A stretch of 64,000 bases of DNA from NCBI RefSeq assembly GCF_024978135.1, contig NZ_JANTEZ010000002.1, positions 1-64,000 on the forward strand, given 5' to 3'. Numbering within the stretch: position 1 is the first letter of the stretch; every line of letters starts with the position of its first letter. Positions 42,624 through 51,760 of this stretch are shown piece after piece. Below the pieces are notes generated by a model. It saw nothing but the letters and a program-made list of their open reading frames with translations, did no database searches and had not been told where the DNA came from. This DNA comes from Herbiconiux gentiana. Its GTDB lineage: Bacteria > Actinomycetota > Actinomycetes > Actinomycetales > Microbacteriaceae. A program made the translations under genes and the position numbers.

Positions 42624-43318
42624 CTCCCGACAGTAGCCCGGCCGCCCCGCACGAGCGACGGCAGCCACCGGTCGAGCAGCGTCAGCACCACCGCGATCAC
42701 CACCGCGATCGCCAGCACGACCGCCGAGTTGCGCACCGAGTCGGCGAACCCGATCGTGTCGACGTCGAGGAACGGATACGGGTACCAGCCCGTCACCGCC
42801 CCGTGCACGAAGGTGTAGACGAGCCACGCCAACGGCCACACGAACGCGAGCGCCGCGGTCGCCCACGACATGCGCGGCCGGGGCCCGAACACGAGCCACC
42901 CGATCACCGTCGCCCACGGCGAGATGTAGTGGAACCCGATCGTGGCGGCGAGGGCCCAGCCCTCCGGATGCACGAGCCGAGCCAGCACCGTCTCGTAGAC
43001 CAGCCCCGTGATGATGATGCCGATCAGCGCGTCGAACCGCAGCACCCGCCAGAGCCGCCCGTCCCGGTGCACGTCCATCGCCAGCGCGATCGAGGTGCCG
43101 AGCACGAACAGGTTGCTCTGGATGGTGAAGAAGCTGAACAGCCGCACGAACCGCGTGGCCAGCGACTCGTCGGCGGTGTTCTCGCTCGAGTTCACGTCCT
43201 GCCCACCCGTGAAGATGAGCACGATCTGGATCACCAGGGCGACCCCGACGACCACCGCTATGGCACCGAACCAGATCCGCGCCGCGCGGGCCCGCCCATC
43301 CGTCGCCGAACCCACCAT
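42620..43318 (-). CDS. Pr6Pr family membrane protein
   Basis: A 232-residue protein with six membrane helices, including FGAIAVVVGVALVIQIVLIF, FFTIQSNLFVLGTSIALAM, LIGIIITGLVYETVLARLV and VVLAIAVVIAVVLTLL. FTIQSN and HYISPWATVIGW are typical of the FAR-17a/AIG1-like Pr6Pr family, whose biochemical role is unknown. I chose the ATG at 43318 because GGGGGAG lies seven bases upstream; an ATG at 43348 is in frame. Confidence 0.8.
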   Translation of the reverse strand: MVGSATDGRARAARIWFGAIAVVVGVALVIQIVLIFTGGQDVNSSENTADESLATRFVRLFSFFTIQSNLFVLGTSIALAMDVHRDGRLWRVLRFDALIGIIITGLVYETVLARLVHPEGWALAATIGFHYISPWATVIGWLVFGPRPRMSWATAALAFVWPLAWLVYTFVHGAVTGWYPYPFLDVDTIGFADSVRNSAVVLAIAVVIAVVLTLLDRWLPSLVRGGRATVGR

Positions 43319-43411
43319 GTCGCACTCCCCCGAGCATCCGGCAGCCACCCCGCCACGTCGGCATCAGGCTAGCGCCACCCCGGTCGCCGGGGCCAGGGGT
43401 AACGTCGTCGC

Positions 43412-43681
43412 ATGGACAACACCGTCGTGAGCGCTCTCGTCGTCATCGCCATCCTCGTCCTGGTCGTGCTGGTCGTGGTGCAAGCGGCGCGGAGGATGTC
43501 GGGGGGCGGTTCCGGCCGCGGGAGCAGCGGCGACAGCAGCGGGTCGCCGATGGTCTTCGGCGACAGCGGAAGCACCGGACACGGCCACCACCACGGTGAC
43601 GGCGATGGCGGCGGAGGCGACAGTGGCGGGGGCGGCGACGGCGGAGGCGGCGACGGGGGCGGAGGCGGCGGCGGCGACTGA
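43412..43681 (+). CDS. Small membrane protein with Gly/His/Asp-rich tail
   Basis: An 89-residue protein. One N-terminal helix (VVSALVVIAILVLVVLVVVQAA) is followed by a tail of almost only Gly, Ser, Asp and His, with the cluster GHGHHHGDGDGGGGD. The tail could bind divalent metal ions, by composition only. The ORF is short and low-complexity, but the clean membrane helix right after the start and the position in an otherwise empty stretch support it. Confidence 0.6.
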   Translation: MDNTVVSALVVIAILVLVVLVVVQAARRMSGGGSGRGSSGDSSGSPMVFGDSGSTGHGHHHGDGDGGGGDSGGGGDGGGGDGGGGGGGD

Positions 43682-43686
43682 CCGAC

Positions 43687-43715
43687 TTGCCAACTTGGAA
43701 ACTACTTGCCATACT
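43687..43715 (+). promoter_or_regulatory. Promoter with direct repeats for the membrane protein-MarR unit
   Basis: TTGCCA (43687-43692) and CATACT (43710-43715) are 17 bases apart, upstream of the gene at 43741. The octamer ACTTGCCA occurs at 43685 and again at 43704, 19 bases apart, and CCAACTTGG (43691-43699) is a small palindrome. The downstream regulator gene may act here. Confidence 0.6.
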
Positions 43716-43740
43716 CAGAGAACGAGACAAGGAGTTCCCC

Positions 43741-44172
43741 ATGGACACCACCCCCACCGTCACCCCCCAAGAAGCCCGCGACCTCCTGCACCGCGCCGAG
43801 ACCCTCAGCCGTGACGCCCACAACGCCACCCGCTGGCCCTACATCACGTTCATCCTGGCCCTCGGCGTCGCCACCTCGATGGGCACCTTCGCCATGGCCG
43901 TCACCACCGGCGACACCTTCGGCCTCGCCTACTTCGCCACCCTCACCGTGGTCTTCGCGCTGCTGGTGTTCTTCATGGTCTCGATCCGCGGCCGCTCGGC
44001 CTTCGCCCGCGGCCGCCGCTGGACGTCCTACATCGCCGCCTGGTTCGTCAGCTACGCCGCCGCCCTCGCGGTCGTCATCTGGGCCCACGGCGAGGCACCG
44101 CTCGCGGCCGCCGCCTCGGGCCTCGTGCTGCTCGTGAGCATCGCCTGCGCCACCCGCGAGGCCCGCTCGTGA
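43741..44172 (+). CDS. Four-helix membrane protein
   Basis: A 143-residue protein with a short soluble N-terminus (EARDLLHRAETLSRDAHNATRWP) and four hydrophobic helices: YITFILALGVATSMGTFAMA, FATLTVVFALLVFFMVSI, WFVSYAAALAVVIWA and AAAASGLVLLVSIACA. The ATG is supported by AAGGAG. It overlaps the next gene (GTGA), an ArsR/MarR-like regulator, an arrangement common for small membrane proteins controlled by a winged-helix repressor. The function is unknown. Confidence 0.8.
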   Translation: MDTTPTVTPQEARDLLHRAETLSRDAHNATRWPYITFILALGVATSMGTFAMAVTTGDTFGLAYFATLTVVFALLVFFMVSIRGRSAFARGRRWTSYIAAWFVSYAAALAVVIWAHGEAPLAAAASGLVLLVSIACATREARS

Positions 44173-44477
44173 CCGCCACCGACGCGCATCCGCGCCACCG
44201 CCTCGACGACGTCTTCACGAACCCCGTGCGCTTCTCGATCGTGGCCGCCCTCGACCGCGCCGGCACCCTGAGCTTCAAAGAGGTGAGGGATGCCGTCGAG
44301 ATCACCGACTCCGCCCTCAGCAAGCAGGCCTCGGCCCTCGAGGCGGCCGGCTACCTCACCATCGGCAAATCCTTCGCGGGCAAGATGCCCCGCACCTCCC
44401 TCACCCTCACGCGCGCCGGCCGCGCTGCCTGGCGCACGCACCTCGCCGCCCTCCGCGCCATCGCGGGCGACGCCTAG
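44169..44477 (+). CDS. Winged-helix (MarR/HTH_34-like) transcriptional regulator
   Basis: A 102-residue regulator from a GTG start overlapping the upstream stop. It begins RLDDVFTNPVRFSIVAALDRAGTLSF, with recognition-helix text ITDSALSKQASALEAAGYL and a wing GKSFAGKMPRTSLTLTRAGR. This is the usual make-up of small HTH_34 regulators. It probably controls its own two-gene unit through the promoter at 43687. Its stop overlaps the convergent gene by four bases. Confidence 0.88.
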   Translation: MTATDAHPRHRLDDVFTNPVRFSIVAALDRAGTLSFKEVRDAVEITDSALSKQASALEAAGYLTIGKSFAGKMPRTSLTLTRAGRAAWRTHLAALRAIAGDA

Positions 44478-45319
44478 CCCCCGCTCCACCCCCGCACGGC
44501 GTGCACGACCGCCGATTTCGGGTAGGCCGCGGCCTCCGACCGCCCACCGAGCTCGAACAGGTCGATCATCAGCTGCAGCCGATAGTCCGGCGCCTGGGCC
44601 GACGAGTACACGACCCGCCCCTCACACCCGATCACGGTGCCCGCCGGCCCCCACAGCACCGACCAGGTGTGGGGGCCGGCGGCATCCACCGCAACCGAGA
44701 CCGCCCGCATGTCGGTCTCGAGCCGGTCGTCGCCGTGCGCCTTGAGCCCGCACCGAGCGGTGACGCTGGAAGCCGCGGCCGTGTCGTCAGAGGCAGCGCC
44801 ACCCCGCACCGCGGACGCATCGATCTCGAACACGCAGATCTCCCCGCTGTCCCGAGGTGACTCCTCCTCGACCCCCACCAGCCACACCGCGAGCATGCAC
44901 CCCTCATCGACGCTCGCACTGACGGTCACGTCGACCCGCCCCGCCGTCGGCGCCCACAGCAGCCGCTCCCCCACATCCGTCCGAACCGTCAAGTCGGGCC
45001 GATGCCGATGCGTCCCCCGCGACGTCCCGATCGCCCCCGAGAACACCGCGGTCTGCAGGTTCGACACCCGCAACGGCGCATCCTCCTCGCGCCAGTCGAG
45101 CTGATCCTCCTCGATCAGCAGACGAACTCCGGATGCTCCCGCCGCCGCCCACCGCGCCCCCGACCTTTCGGCCACCGTCCACTGCGGCAGGTACTCGGCG
45201 ACCCAGAGGTCGTCCCGCAACCGCCCTCCGACGAACTCGTCCTCGACATCGGGCGCGCGCCCCGGAGCCGGCGGGAAGGGCTCCCCCGGCCGCGGAAGCT
45301 CAGGCGGCCGGAGGGTCAC
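44474..45319 (-). CDS. GH16-like/concanavalin-fold protein of unknown function
   Basis: A 281-residue soluble protein. The order EDEFVGGRLRDDLWVAEYLPQW, then RLLIEEDQLDW, GRVDVTVSASVDEGCMLAVWLVG, and GEICVFEIDAS fits a beta-jelly-roll of the concanavalin/GH16 type. The catalytic motif E-x-D-x-x-E is not seen; GEICVFEID lies where it would be. No signal peptide is present. The GTG start overlaps the upstream gene by about 20 bases. I regard a lectin-like or hydrolase-like role as unproven. Confidence 0.7.
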   Translation of the reverse strand: MTLRPPELPRPGEPFPPAPGRAPDVEDEFVGGRLRDDLWVAEYLPQWTVAERSGARWAAAGASGVRLLIEEDQLDWREEDAPLRVSNLQTAVFSGAIGTSRGTHRHRPDLTVRTDVGERLLWAPTAGRVDVTVSASVDEGCMLAVWLVGVEEESPRDSGEICVFEIDASAVRGGAASDDTAAASSVTARCGLKAHGDDRLETDMRAVSVAVDAAGPHTWSVLWGPAGTVIGCEGRVVYSSAQAPDYRLQLMIDLFELGGRSEAAAYPKSAVVHAVRGWSGG

Positions 45320-45527
45320 CGGCGGTCGCGAATCGCTTGCCCACCACGAACCACACGATCGACCCGAGCAGCGGCAGGATCAGCACCACGAGCACCCAGA
45401 TCACCTTCTCCGCCGTCGACGCCCGAGGCGCGCGCACGATGCTGACCAACGCAGCGATGAACAGCACGAAGGCCGCGAGGCCGAGGAGCAGCAGCAGGAC
45501 GTGCCCACCGTCGAAGTTCGAGACCAT
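45300..45527 (-). CDS. PLDc_N domain small membrane protein
   Basis: A 75-residue protein with two helices, HVLLLLLGLAAFVLFIAALV and VIWVLVVLILPLLGSIVWF, separated by a short basic loop. LVVLILPLLGSIVWFVVGKR is the signature of the phospholipase-D-nuclease N-terminal domain, found alone in many actinobacteria. I start at the ATG at 45527, where protein-like text begins. It is coupled to the downstream gene. The role is unknown; the 273 bases to its right hold no gene. Confidence 0.85.
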   Translation of the reverse strand: MVSNFDGGHVLLLLLGLAAFVLFIAALVSIVRAPRASTAEKVIWVLVVLILPLLGSIVWFVVGKRFATAGDPPAA

Positions 45528-45800
45528 GCCCCCATCCTGGAGCACGCCCCCGCCGAACACGAGCACCCGCCCCGAATCGGCGCGATTGGCTCCTTCGTAC
45601 TTAGCGTGCCGTTCTTCCCGGTTCAGACGGCTCTGGCGCAGCCTTAGACTGCAATCATCTCCGGCCGCGGTCGTGCTAAAGGCCGAAAATCAATTCTTGC
45701 CCGCCATCGACAAGTCCGCCCTTCACCGGCCCATGTTCGCTACCTTCTTCACCGGAGGCTGTCGCCTGTGGTTGGTGTCAGCCCCCGTCTGGCAACTCCG

Positions 45801-48032
45801 TCACTTATTTATCGCGCCGGATATCCCGGAGATCACGTAGGGAGACAGGGTTGCGGCGTAGGTGGCGGTGATATGCGCACCGCTGTCACGGTAGACAGGC
45901 ACGTTACCGATCACCGACGGGCAGAAACCGTCGGTGCAGAAGTACGACGTGAAGTCCAGGAGCGAAGTTCCGGGCACGAGTGCCGAGGCCGTAACGATGC
46001 CGTCCGCGGGGGCGTCGGCCAGCGGCGTGCCGCAGTCGTTATTCTTCGGGTCGAACCCCAGGCGCTGGTAACAGAGGATCGATTCCTCTGAGGCAGAGGG
46101 AACATCAGCGATAGTGATCAACTTCGTCCCGGATGCGACGACTCGCTGATAAGCCGCTGCCGCGGCGTCCGGGTCATACGCTTTCGCCCGCGACGACGTC
46201 GTGATCACTACGTCGTAGTCTCCGGAGGACACCTTGTCGAGGATCTTTGGCTGCATCTCGCCGCAGGTCGAGGTGGGGCGCGTGGACAGAATGCAGCCGT
46301 CGCCCGTGTAGGCATTGATAGACCAGTTGTTTTTGCCCGACTCAGGGATGATCGCCGCCATGAGGTGCTGCGCATGACTGTCCCCGACGACGGCGATCTT
46401 CAAAGCATCGTCGGGTCGATTGCCGTAGTGACAGCTCGTCAGGTCGCCAGTGACCCGGATCCAGCACAGCTCCTTACCGCGGATCTGCAGCTTGTCGCCG
46501 ACAGCGTCAGCAGCGGCGGGGTGAAGATCGGGCCCGAGGTCGGCGTCGGCGCAGCCCGAACCCGGATCCATCATCGCCGCTCCCCGGCATCTCACAGCAT
46601 CGCTGATTACGGGTCCGTCCGCCACGGCCGACAACTCCGAGCCACCGGCCGCGCCGGCCTGGGAGGCGGTCTGCGCCGGAGGGGCGAATGCCACGGCGAT
46701 GATCGCGATCGCGCTGCCGGCCAGTGCTGCGGTGACGACCAGCTTGGGGAGCGTTTTGCGCATGAATCGGCGCCGCTTGCGCTTGCGGTGTCTGCGCTGG
46801 CGCGACGACAGAGTCGCCGAGTTCAGCCAGGAGGACTTCCGAATGGGGTCCTCAACGAAGTGATACGAGAGCACGCTCACCACCACGATGATCGCGGAGG
46901 CGACGATGTAGTAGAGAATGCTGTCTCCGGACATCACCGAGAGGAGGAGGATGAGCACGGGGAAATGCCACAGGTAGAGCGAATACGACAGATCGCCCAC
47001 GTAGCGGCTGACCGGATTGGTCAGGGGCCAGAGGAAAGGCTGCGAACCCTTCTCGCCGGCCAGTAGTACCGTGGCCGTAGCCAGCACCGGTAAGGCGGCT
47101 GCGGGCGCCGGGAACCCGCTGGTCGAGTCGGTAAGGAAGCACGCGGCGATGATTGCTGCGAAACCGAGCCAGCTGAGCGCGGCGCGCAGAGCCACAGCCC
47201 TGGCAGTGAAATAGGTGCCGCAGACGGCGACCAGCGCCCCGACGCCGAGTTCCCAGGCGCGATCGAGAGAGCTGAAGTACGCGAGGTTCACGTCGGTGGC
47301 GGTGAGCACCAGCGCATAGGCGAACGATGCTCCGGACACAGCCGCGATCGTGATGCCGACCGCGAGACGCCGGCGACCGGAGCTCCAGGCGAAGAGCTTG
47401 ATGCCAAGAGCTAGGACGCCGAGCATCAGCCAGGGCCAGACGAAGTAGAACTGCTCCTCGACGGCGAGGGACCAATAGTGCTGCACCGGAGACGGGAGGA
47501 GGTCGCGCTGGAAGTAATCAGCACCTTGGATGGCGAGGTTCCAGTTGGACGCGAACAGAAGGGCCCAGAACGAGTCCCAGAGCGTTTGCACGAACCGCAC
47601 GCCAGGGGTCAGGAACCACGAAGCCGCGACGGTCACGACCAGGACGAGGACCGCGGCAGGCATGATGCGCTTGATTCGGCGGCGATAAAATCCTGAGAAA
47701 GAGATGGTGCCTGAGCGCTCGTGCTCACGGAGGAGCAGCCCAGTGATGAGGTAACCGCTCACGACGAAGAAGACATCGACACCCACGAAACCGCCGGCCG
47801 GCCATCCGGTCATGTGGTTGAGGATGACGACGACGACCGCGATGGCGCGAAGGCCCTGGATGTCCCGTCGGACCGGGTGACGAGGGGGCGCCTCGGGAGT
47901 CAGCCCGATCGCGGTGTGCGGAGTTGGTGCGGCGGGGAAACCGTACGTGGCGCGCGCACTGCCGGCGCTCTGCGACGGTCTGTCTCTGTGCGTTCTTGAC
48001 CGAAGTCGATGATGGGATCTGCGCGAGGGCAC
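45801..48032 (-). CDS. OafA/YrhL-type acyltransferase with SGNH domain
   Basis: A 743-residue membrane protein. The Acyl_transf_3 region (about residues 50-400, ten or so helices) starts RDIQGLRAIAVVVVILNH and contains GFVGVDVFFVVSGYLIT and YWSLAVEEQFYFVWP. A basic loop (RQRRHRKRKRRR) and one helix lead to an extracellular SGNH-hydrolase-like domain with AVVGDSHAQHLM. Such proteins O-acetylate exported polysaccharides. The GTG start is fixed by AAAGGAG. It opens the surface-polysaccharide region. Confidence 0.93.
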   Translation of the reverse strand: MPSRRSHHRLRSRTHRDRPSQSAGSARATYGFPAAPTPHTAIGLTPEAPPRHPVRRDIQGLRAIAVVVVILNHMTGWPAGGFVGVDVFFVVSGYLITGLLLREHERSGTISFSGFYRRRIKRIMPAAVLVLVVTVAASWFLTPGVRFVQTLWDSFWALLFASNWNLAIQGADYFQRDLLPSPVQHYWSLAVEEQFYFVWPWLMLGVLALGIKLFAWSSGRRRLAVGITIAAVSGASFAYALVLTATDVNLAYFSSLDRAWELGVGALVAVCGTYFTARAVALRAALSWLGFAAIIAACFLTDSTSGFPAPAAALPVLATATVLLAGEKGSQPFLWPLTNPVSRYVGDLSYSLYLWHFPVLILLLSVMSGDSILYYIVASAIIVVVSVLSYHFVEDPIRKSSWLNSATLSSRQRRHRKRKRRRFMRKTLPKLVVTAALAGSAIAIIAVAFAPPAQTASQAGAAGGSELSAVADGPVISDAVRCRGAAMMDPGSGCADADLGPDLHPAAADAVGDKLQIRGKELCWIRVTGDLTSCHYGNRPDDALKIAVVGDSHAQHLMAAIIPESGKNNWSINAYTGDGCILSTRPTSTCGEMQPKILDKVSSGDYDVVITTSSRAKAYDPDAAAAAYQRVVASGTKLITIADVPSASEESILCYQRLGFDPKNNDCGTPLADAPADGIVTASALVPGTSLLDFTSYFCTDGFCPSVIGNVPVYRDSGAHITATYAATLSPYVISGISGAINK

Positions 48033-48199
48033 GGCGCTCCTTTAATGAGGATATGCGCATTCCTGCGCGGGTCGAGGGGGTCTCGCGCGGTGGGTCGCCG
48101 GAGAGGACCTGGATACAGCACTCTACCCGACACCTGTATTGTGACAACAGAATTCGGCTCTGGAGCCAGGACATGGTACAGGTCGGCAGATCGCCCGCC

Positions 48200-50023
48200 T
48201 CAGCAGCTGAATGCCAGCTCGGTCACCTCGGGCTGCGCGAGCATGGGGCCGACCAGCGTCGTAACCTCCTTCTCGGGCAGGCTCGAGACGTCGATATCGA
48301 CTGTCGCAGTCTCTGTCTCGCCAGGGGCGGCCTGGATGACACCTCGCGCGACCGGGTAGCTACCGTCCGTTCCGGTGAACGCCGGCCCCTGGTCGGTGCT
48401 GCCGGAGATCGACGCGATCGTCGCGCCCTCCGGAGCATAGACGTAGGTGAAGACACGAAGGTCGCCGAGAGGGATGCGGAATCCGTTGCCACCCGCTCCG
48501 GTGATGAACGTCGAGAGGCCGGGAACGGATGCGGGGTCGAGGACGTTGCTCGCCGCGATCTGCACCCTCACGATCCGGTTGCCGGCGGCGCAGGTCTGCT
48601 GGCCGACCTCGATCTTCGAGCGGAGGTAGTAGTCCATCTTCGAGCCCAGGTAGTCGCTGTAATACACCCCCAGCTCGTAGGAGGTGTCGGTCGTCTGAGG
48701 CATCCGACCCTGCAACCCGGCGTCGGTCACCAGCTTCTGCACCGTCTCGTCGGTGCTGGAGGCCAGGATGCGGCGTTCCGTCCCGGCGTGCCCCACCGCA
48801 TCCGCGAATTTCGGCACGTCGATGTCGCCGTTCATGATTGCCGCGAAGGTCTGCGACGCGGCGGCAGCGAAGTAGGCGTCCTGGGCGTCGGCGTCGTCGG
48901 AATAGGTCTGGTACACCTGATTCAGCAGGACGTCGTTGGAGTTCTCCGACGTCAACTGGGTGCCGTCGGGCAGGTCGACCGGCCCCGTCGCCTTGAGGAT
49001 GTAGCTGAGCGCGATCGGATCGATAAAGATGACGGTGGCCGGGGTCACTCCGAGTTGACTGCCCCACATCGAGCGTGTCAGGTCGGCTGCGACCTCGACG
49101 CGGGGGGTGAGCGTGTTGTTCTGGCTCTGCACGCCGAAGGGCGGCAGATAGAGATCCCGCTCCTGCTTCGACACGTGGCTGTTCGCGAACTCCTCCGTCT
49201 CGAAGGTGAAGTCTCGACCGGTCGTCTGCCGGGTGATGGACACCCTTCCCTGATCGGCGGTGACCAGGATCTGCGCTCCGGCGATACCGCCCAGCGGCCG
49301 CACCTCCGCGGAGTTCTCGAAGATCAGCAGGTACTCGCGCGGGCCCTGAGCGCCCAGGAGTTCAGGCAGCACGGGCGCGAGTGCCTTCGCACTCGCGACC
49401 GCAGGCTCCACGTCGGCGATCAAGCCGTCGATCTCGTCGACCGCGTTCTTGACGGGCCCGAGCAGCGAGGATCGGTCGAGCGCGGAGATGCGCTCGCTCG
49501 CACCGCTCAGAGCCGTACCGGCGGAATCCAGAACCGGGGCCACCGAACTGATTGCCGCGAGATCGACCGCTCCATCGACCGGCTTGAAGACCGCGGGCGA
49601 CAGCGTGTCGCCCAGGGCAACAGCGGGGACCACCGCGTTGTCGACCACGTCGGAGACACTCGAGGCTACCGTGCGCACGGCGACCAGATTTCCGCCGATC
49701 GAGGGGATCTGCTCGGCCAGCCACCAGGCCGGACCGGATGCCGACTCGCGGGCCTTCGTCGTGTGCTCGGCCAGCTCGTCGACCTCGGGCTGCGCGCTCG
49801 ACGCCTGGCCGTCGAGCACCTTCTCCTTGACCGTGGACAGCAGTGGCCTGGCGGCCTCGAGTTCGCTCTTCACGGTAAGAGCGCTGGAGGCCACCCACGC
49901 CGCCCATCCACCGACGACCACGACGAGCAGGAACAGCCCGCCCAGAACCCATGGCCAGCGGCGGCGGCGAGGGCGCCCTGGCTGGTCGCGGGACGATCGG
50001 CGTGTGGGGGTCTCGACGGTCAC
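48200..50023 (-). CDS. DUF4012 membrane-anchored protein
   Basis: A 607-residue protein. A basic N-terminus (RRRRWPWVLGG) and one helix (LFLLVVVVGGWAAWVAS) anchor a large exported domain. YLLIFENSAEVRPLGGIAG is the DUF4012 signature, and the family repeatedly lies in actinobacterial exopolysaccharide loci. The biochemical role is unknown. The start is GTG; the gene faces the acyltransferase promoter region (167 bases without a gene) and follows mqo on the same strand. Confidence 0.9.
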   Translation of the reverse strand: MTVETPTRRSSRDQPGRPRRRRWPWVLGGLFLLVVVVGGWAAWVASSALTVKSELEAARPLLSTVKEKVLDGQASSAQPEVDELAEHTTKARESASGPAWWLAEQIPSIGGNLVAVRTVASSVSDVVDNAVVPAVALGDTLSPAVFKPVDGAVDLAAISSVAPVLDSAGTALSGASERISALDRSSLLGPVKNAVDEIDGLIADVEPAVASAKALAPVLPELLGAQGPREYLLIFENSAEVRPLGGIAGAQILVTADQGRVSITRQTTGRDFTFETEEFANSHVSKQERDLYLPPFGVQSQNNTLTPRVEVAADLTRSMWGSQLGVTPATVIFIDPIALSYILKATGPVDLPDGTQLTSENSNDVLLNQVYQTYSDDADAQDAYFAAAASQTFAAIMNGDIDVPKFADAVGHAGTERRILASSTDETVQKLVTDAGLQGRMPQTTDTSYELGVYYSDYLGSKMDYYLRSKIEVGQQTCAAGNRIVRVQIAASNVLDPASVPGLSTFITGAGGNGFRIPLGDLRVFTYVYAPEGATIASISGSTDQGPAFTGTDGSYPVARGVIQAAPGETETATVDIDVSSLPEKEVTTLVGPMLAQPEVTELAFSC

Positions 50024-50074
50024 TGGGTAATAGTACTGGCGAGTCCGCCCGTCGACCTGAGTGAACGGCGAGCG

Positions 50075-51550
50075 TCAGCGGGTGAGCTGGAGCGCCTCGG
50101 CTGTCGCCTCGAGCTCGCGCTTGGTCCGCTTGCGGTCGCTGTTGAGCGTCGTGCCGAACGACGGGATCATCGTCGACAGCGCCTTCTCCCACTCCGGGTA
50201 CCGGGTGGGGAAGCACCTCTTGAGGAGATCGATCATGATCGGCACGGCCGTGGACGCGCCAGGCGAGGCACCGAGCAGACCGGAGATAGAGCCGTCGGCG
50301 GCGGTGATGACCTCGGTGCCGAACTGAAGTACGCCGCCGCGCTTGGCGTCCTTCTTCATCACCTGCACCCGCTGGCCGGCGGTGATCAGGTACCAGTCCT
50401 TCTCGTCGGCCGTGGGCATGAACTCCCGGAGCGCTGCAAGCCGCTTCTTCTTGCTGGCCAGGAGCTCGCCGATGAGGTACTTCATCAGGTCGATGTTGTC
50501 CCGCGCCACCGCCAGCATGGGCCAGAGGTTGTGCGGTCGGACGGACGCCGGAAGGTCGAGCCACGATCCGGTCTTCAGGAACTTCGGGCTGAATCCCGCG
50601 TACGGGCCGAATAGCAGCGACGACTGGCCGTCGACCACCCGGGTGTCGAGGTGGGGTACGGACATCGGGGGCGCTCCGACGGCCGCTTTTCCGTACACCT
50701 TCGCGTCGTGCTGGGACACGACGGCCTGATTGTCGGTGCGGAAGAACATCCCGCTGATCGGGAACCCCCCGAAGCCCTTGATCTCCGGAATGCCGGACTT
50801 CTGCAGCAGCGGGAGGGCGTGACCCCCGGCACCCACGAAGACGAACTTGGCATTGACCGTGTACGGCGTGGTGCCGACCAGTTCGCGCACCGAGACGTCC
50901 CACGAGCCGTCCTTCTGCTTCTTCAGCTTCTGCACCTCGGTCTCGAGCTTGAGCTCGGCACCGTTGCGCACGAGGTGGTCGAAGAGCTGATGGGTGAGCG
51001 AGCCGAAGTCGACGTCGGTGCCGCCGACCACTCTCGTCGCTGCAATCCTCTCGTTCTTCTCCCGGTCCCGGATGAGCAGCGGCGCCCACCGGTAGATCAC
51101 CGACGGGTCATCACTGAACTCGATACCGGCGAAGAGCGGCTCGTCCTTCAGCAGCTCCCACCGTCGGCGCAGATAGTCGACATTGGCTTCGCCGCGCACG
51201 AACGTCATGTGAGGAGTGGGATTGATGAAGCTGCCGGGCTCGGGCAGGACCCCTCGTGACACCAGAGATGACCAGAACTGGCGGCTCACCTGGAACTGCT
51301 CGTTGATGTTGACCGCCCGAGACGTCTCTAAAGACCCGTCCGGCGCTTCGGGCATGTAGTTGAGCTCCGCTAGGGCAGCATGCCCCGTGCCCGCGTTGTT
51401 CCACGGGTTTGAGCTCTCCAGCGCCACGTCGCTCAGCCGCTCGAACGCGAGGATCGACCAGTCGGGCTGAAGCTGCTTCAGCATGATTCCGAGAGTGGCA
51501 CTCATGATGCCACCACCGACCAGGACGACATCCACGTTCTTTGTGCTCAC
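50075..51550 (-). CDS. mqo: Malate:quinone oxidoreductase
   Basis: A membrane-associated FAD enzyme that oxidises malate to oxaloacetate and reduces quinone, replacing or assisting malate dehydrogenase. The 491-residue protein has the FAD motif VDVVLVGGGIMSATLG at the N-terminus, ERLSDVALESSNPWNNAGTGHAA, and the Mqo signature text GAGGHALPLLQKSGIPEI followed by GFPISGMFF. The GTG start is fixed by the FAD strand. It is an isolated metabolic gene inside the polysaccharide region. Confidence 0.97.
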   Translation of the reverse strand: MSTKNVDVVLVGGGIMSATLGIMLKQLQPDWSILAFERLSDVALESSNPWNNAGTGHAALAELNYMPEAPDGSLETSRAVNINEQFQVSRQFWSSLVSRGVLPEPGSFINPTPHMTFVRGEANVDYLRRRWELLKDEPLFAGIEFSDDPSVIYRWAPLLIRDREKNERIAATRVVGGTDVDFGSLTHQLFDHLVRNGAELKLETEVQKLKKQKDGSWDVSVRELVGTTPYTVNAKFVFVGAGGHALPLLQKSGIPEIKGFGGFPISGMFFRTDNQAVVSQHDAKVYGKAAVGAPPMSVPHLDTRVVDGQSSLLFGPYAGFSPKFLKTGSWLDLPASVRPHNLWPMLAVARDNIDLMKYLIGELLASKKKRLAALREFMPTADEKDWYLITAGQRVQVMKKDAKRGGVLQFGTEVITAADGSISGLLGASPGASTAVPIMIDLLKRCFPTRYPEWEKALSTMIPSFGTTLNSDRKRTKRELEATAEALQLTR

Positions 51551-51760
51551 GCGAGTAGTTTACGCTCCTTGTATACAACCCGCCCGCATCCGGGGTCGCA
51601 CCCCGCCTGAGGGCGAGTCTCGGAGGGCAGGCCCGCCCCGATAGACTCGGCAGAGTTCCGGATGCCTGGGACACCGGTCAGGCCGATGACGTCCCGTCGG
51701 AACAATCGTGGTCCGCCGGCTCGCCGGCCTGCGGACTCCTTGCCATTGAGGAGACGCAAC

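Noticed and set aside
47924-50614. Very long open frame (896 codons) opposite the acyltransferase, DUF4012 and mqo genes
   Set aside because: The text is Arg/Gly/Asp-rich shadow sequence with no motifs; the opposite strand has clear families over the whole span.
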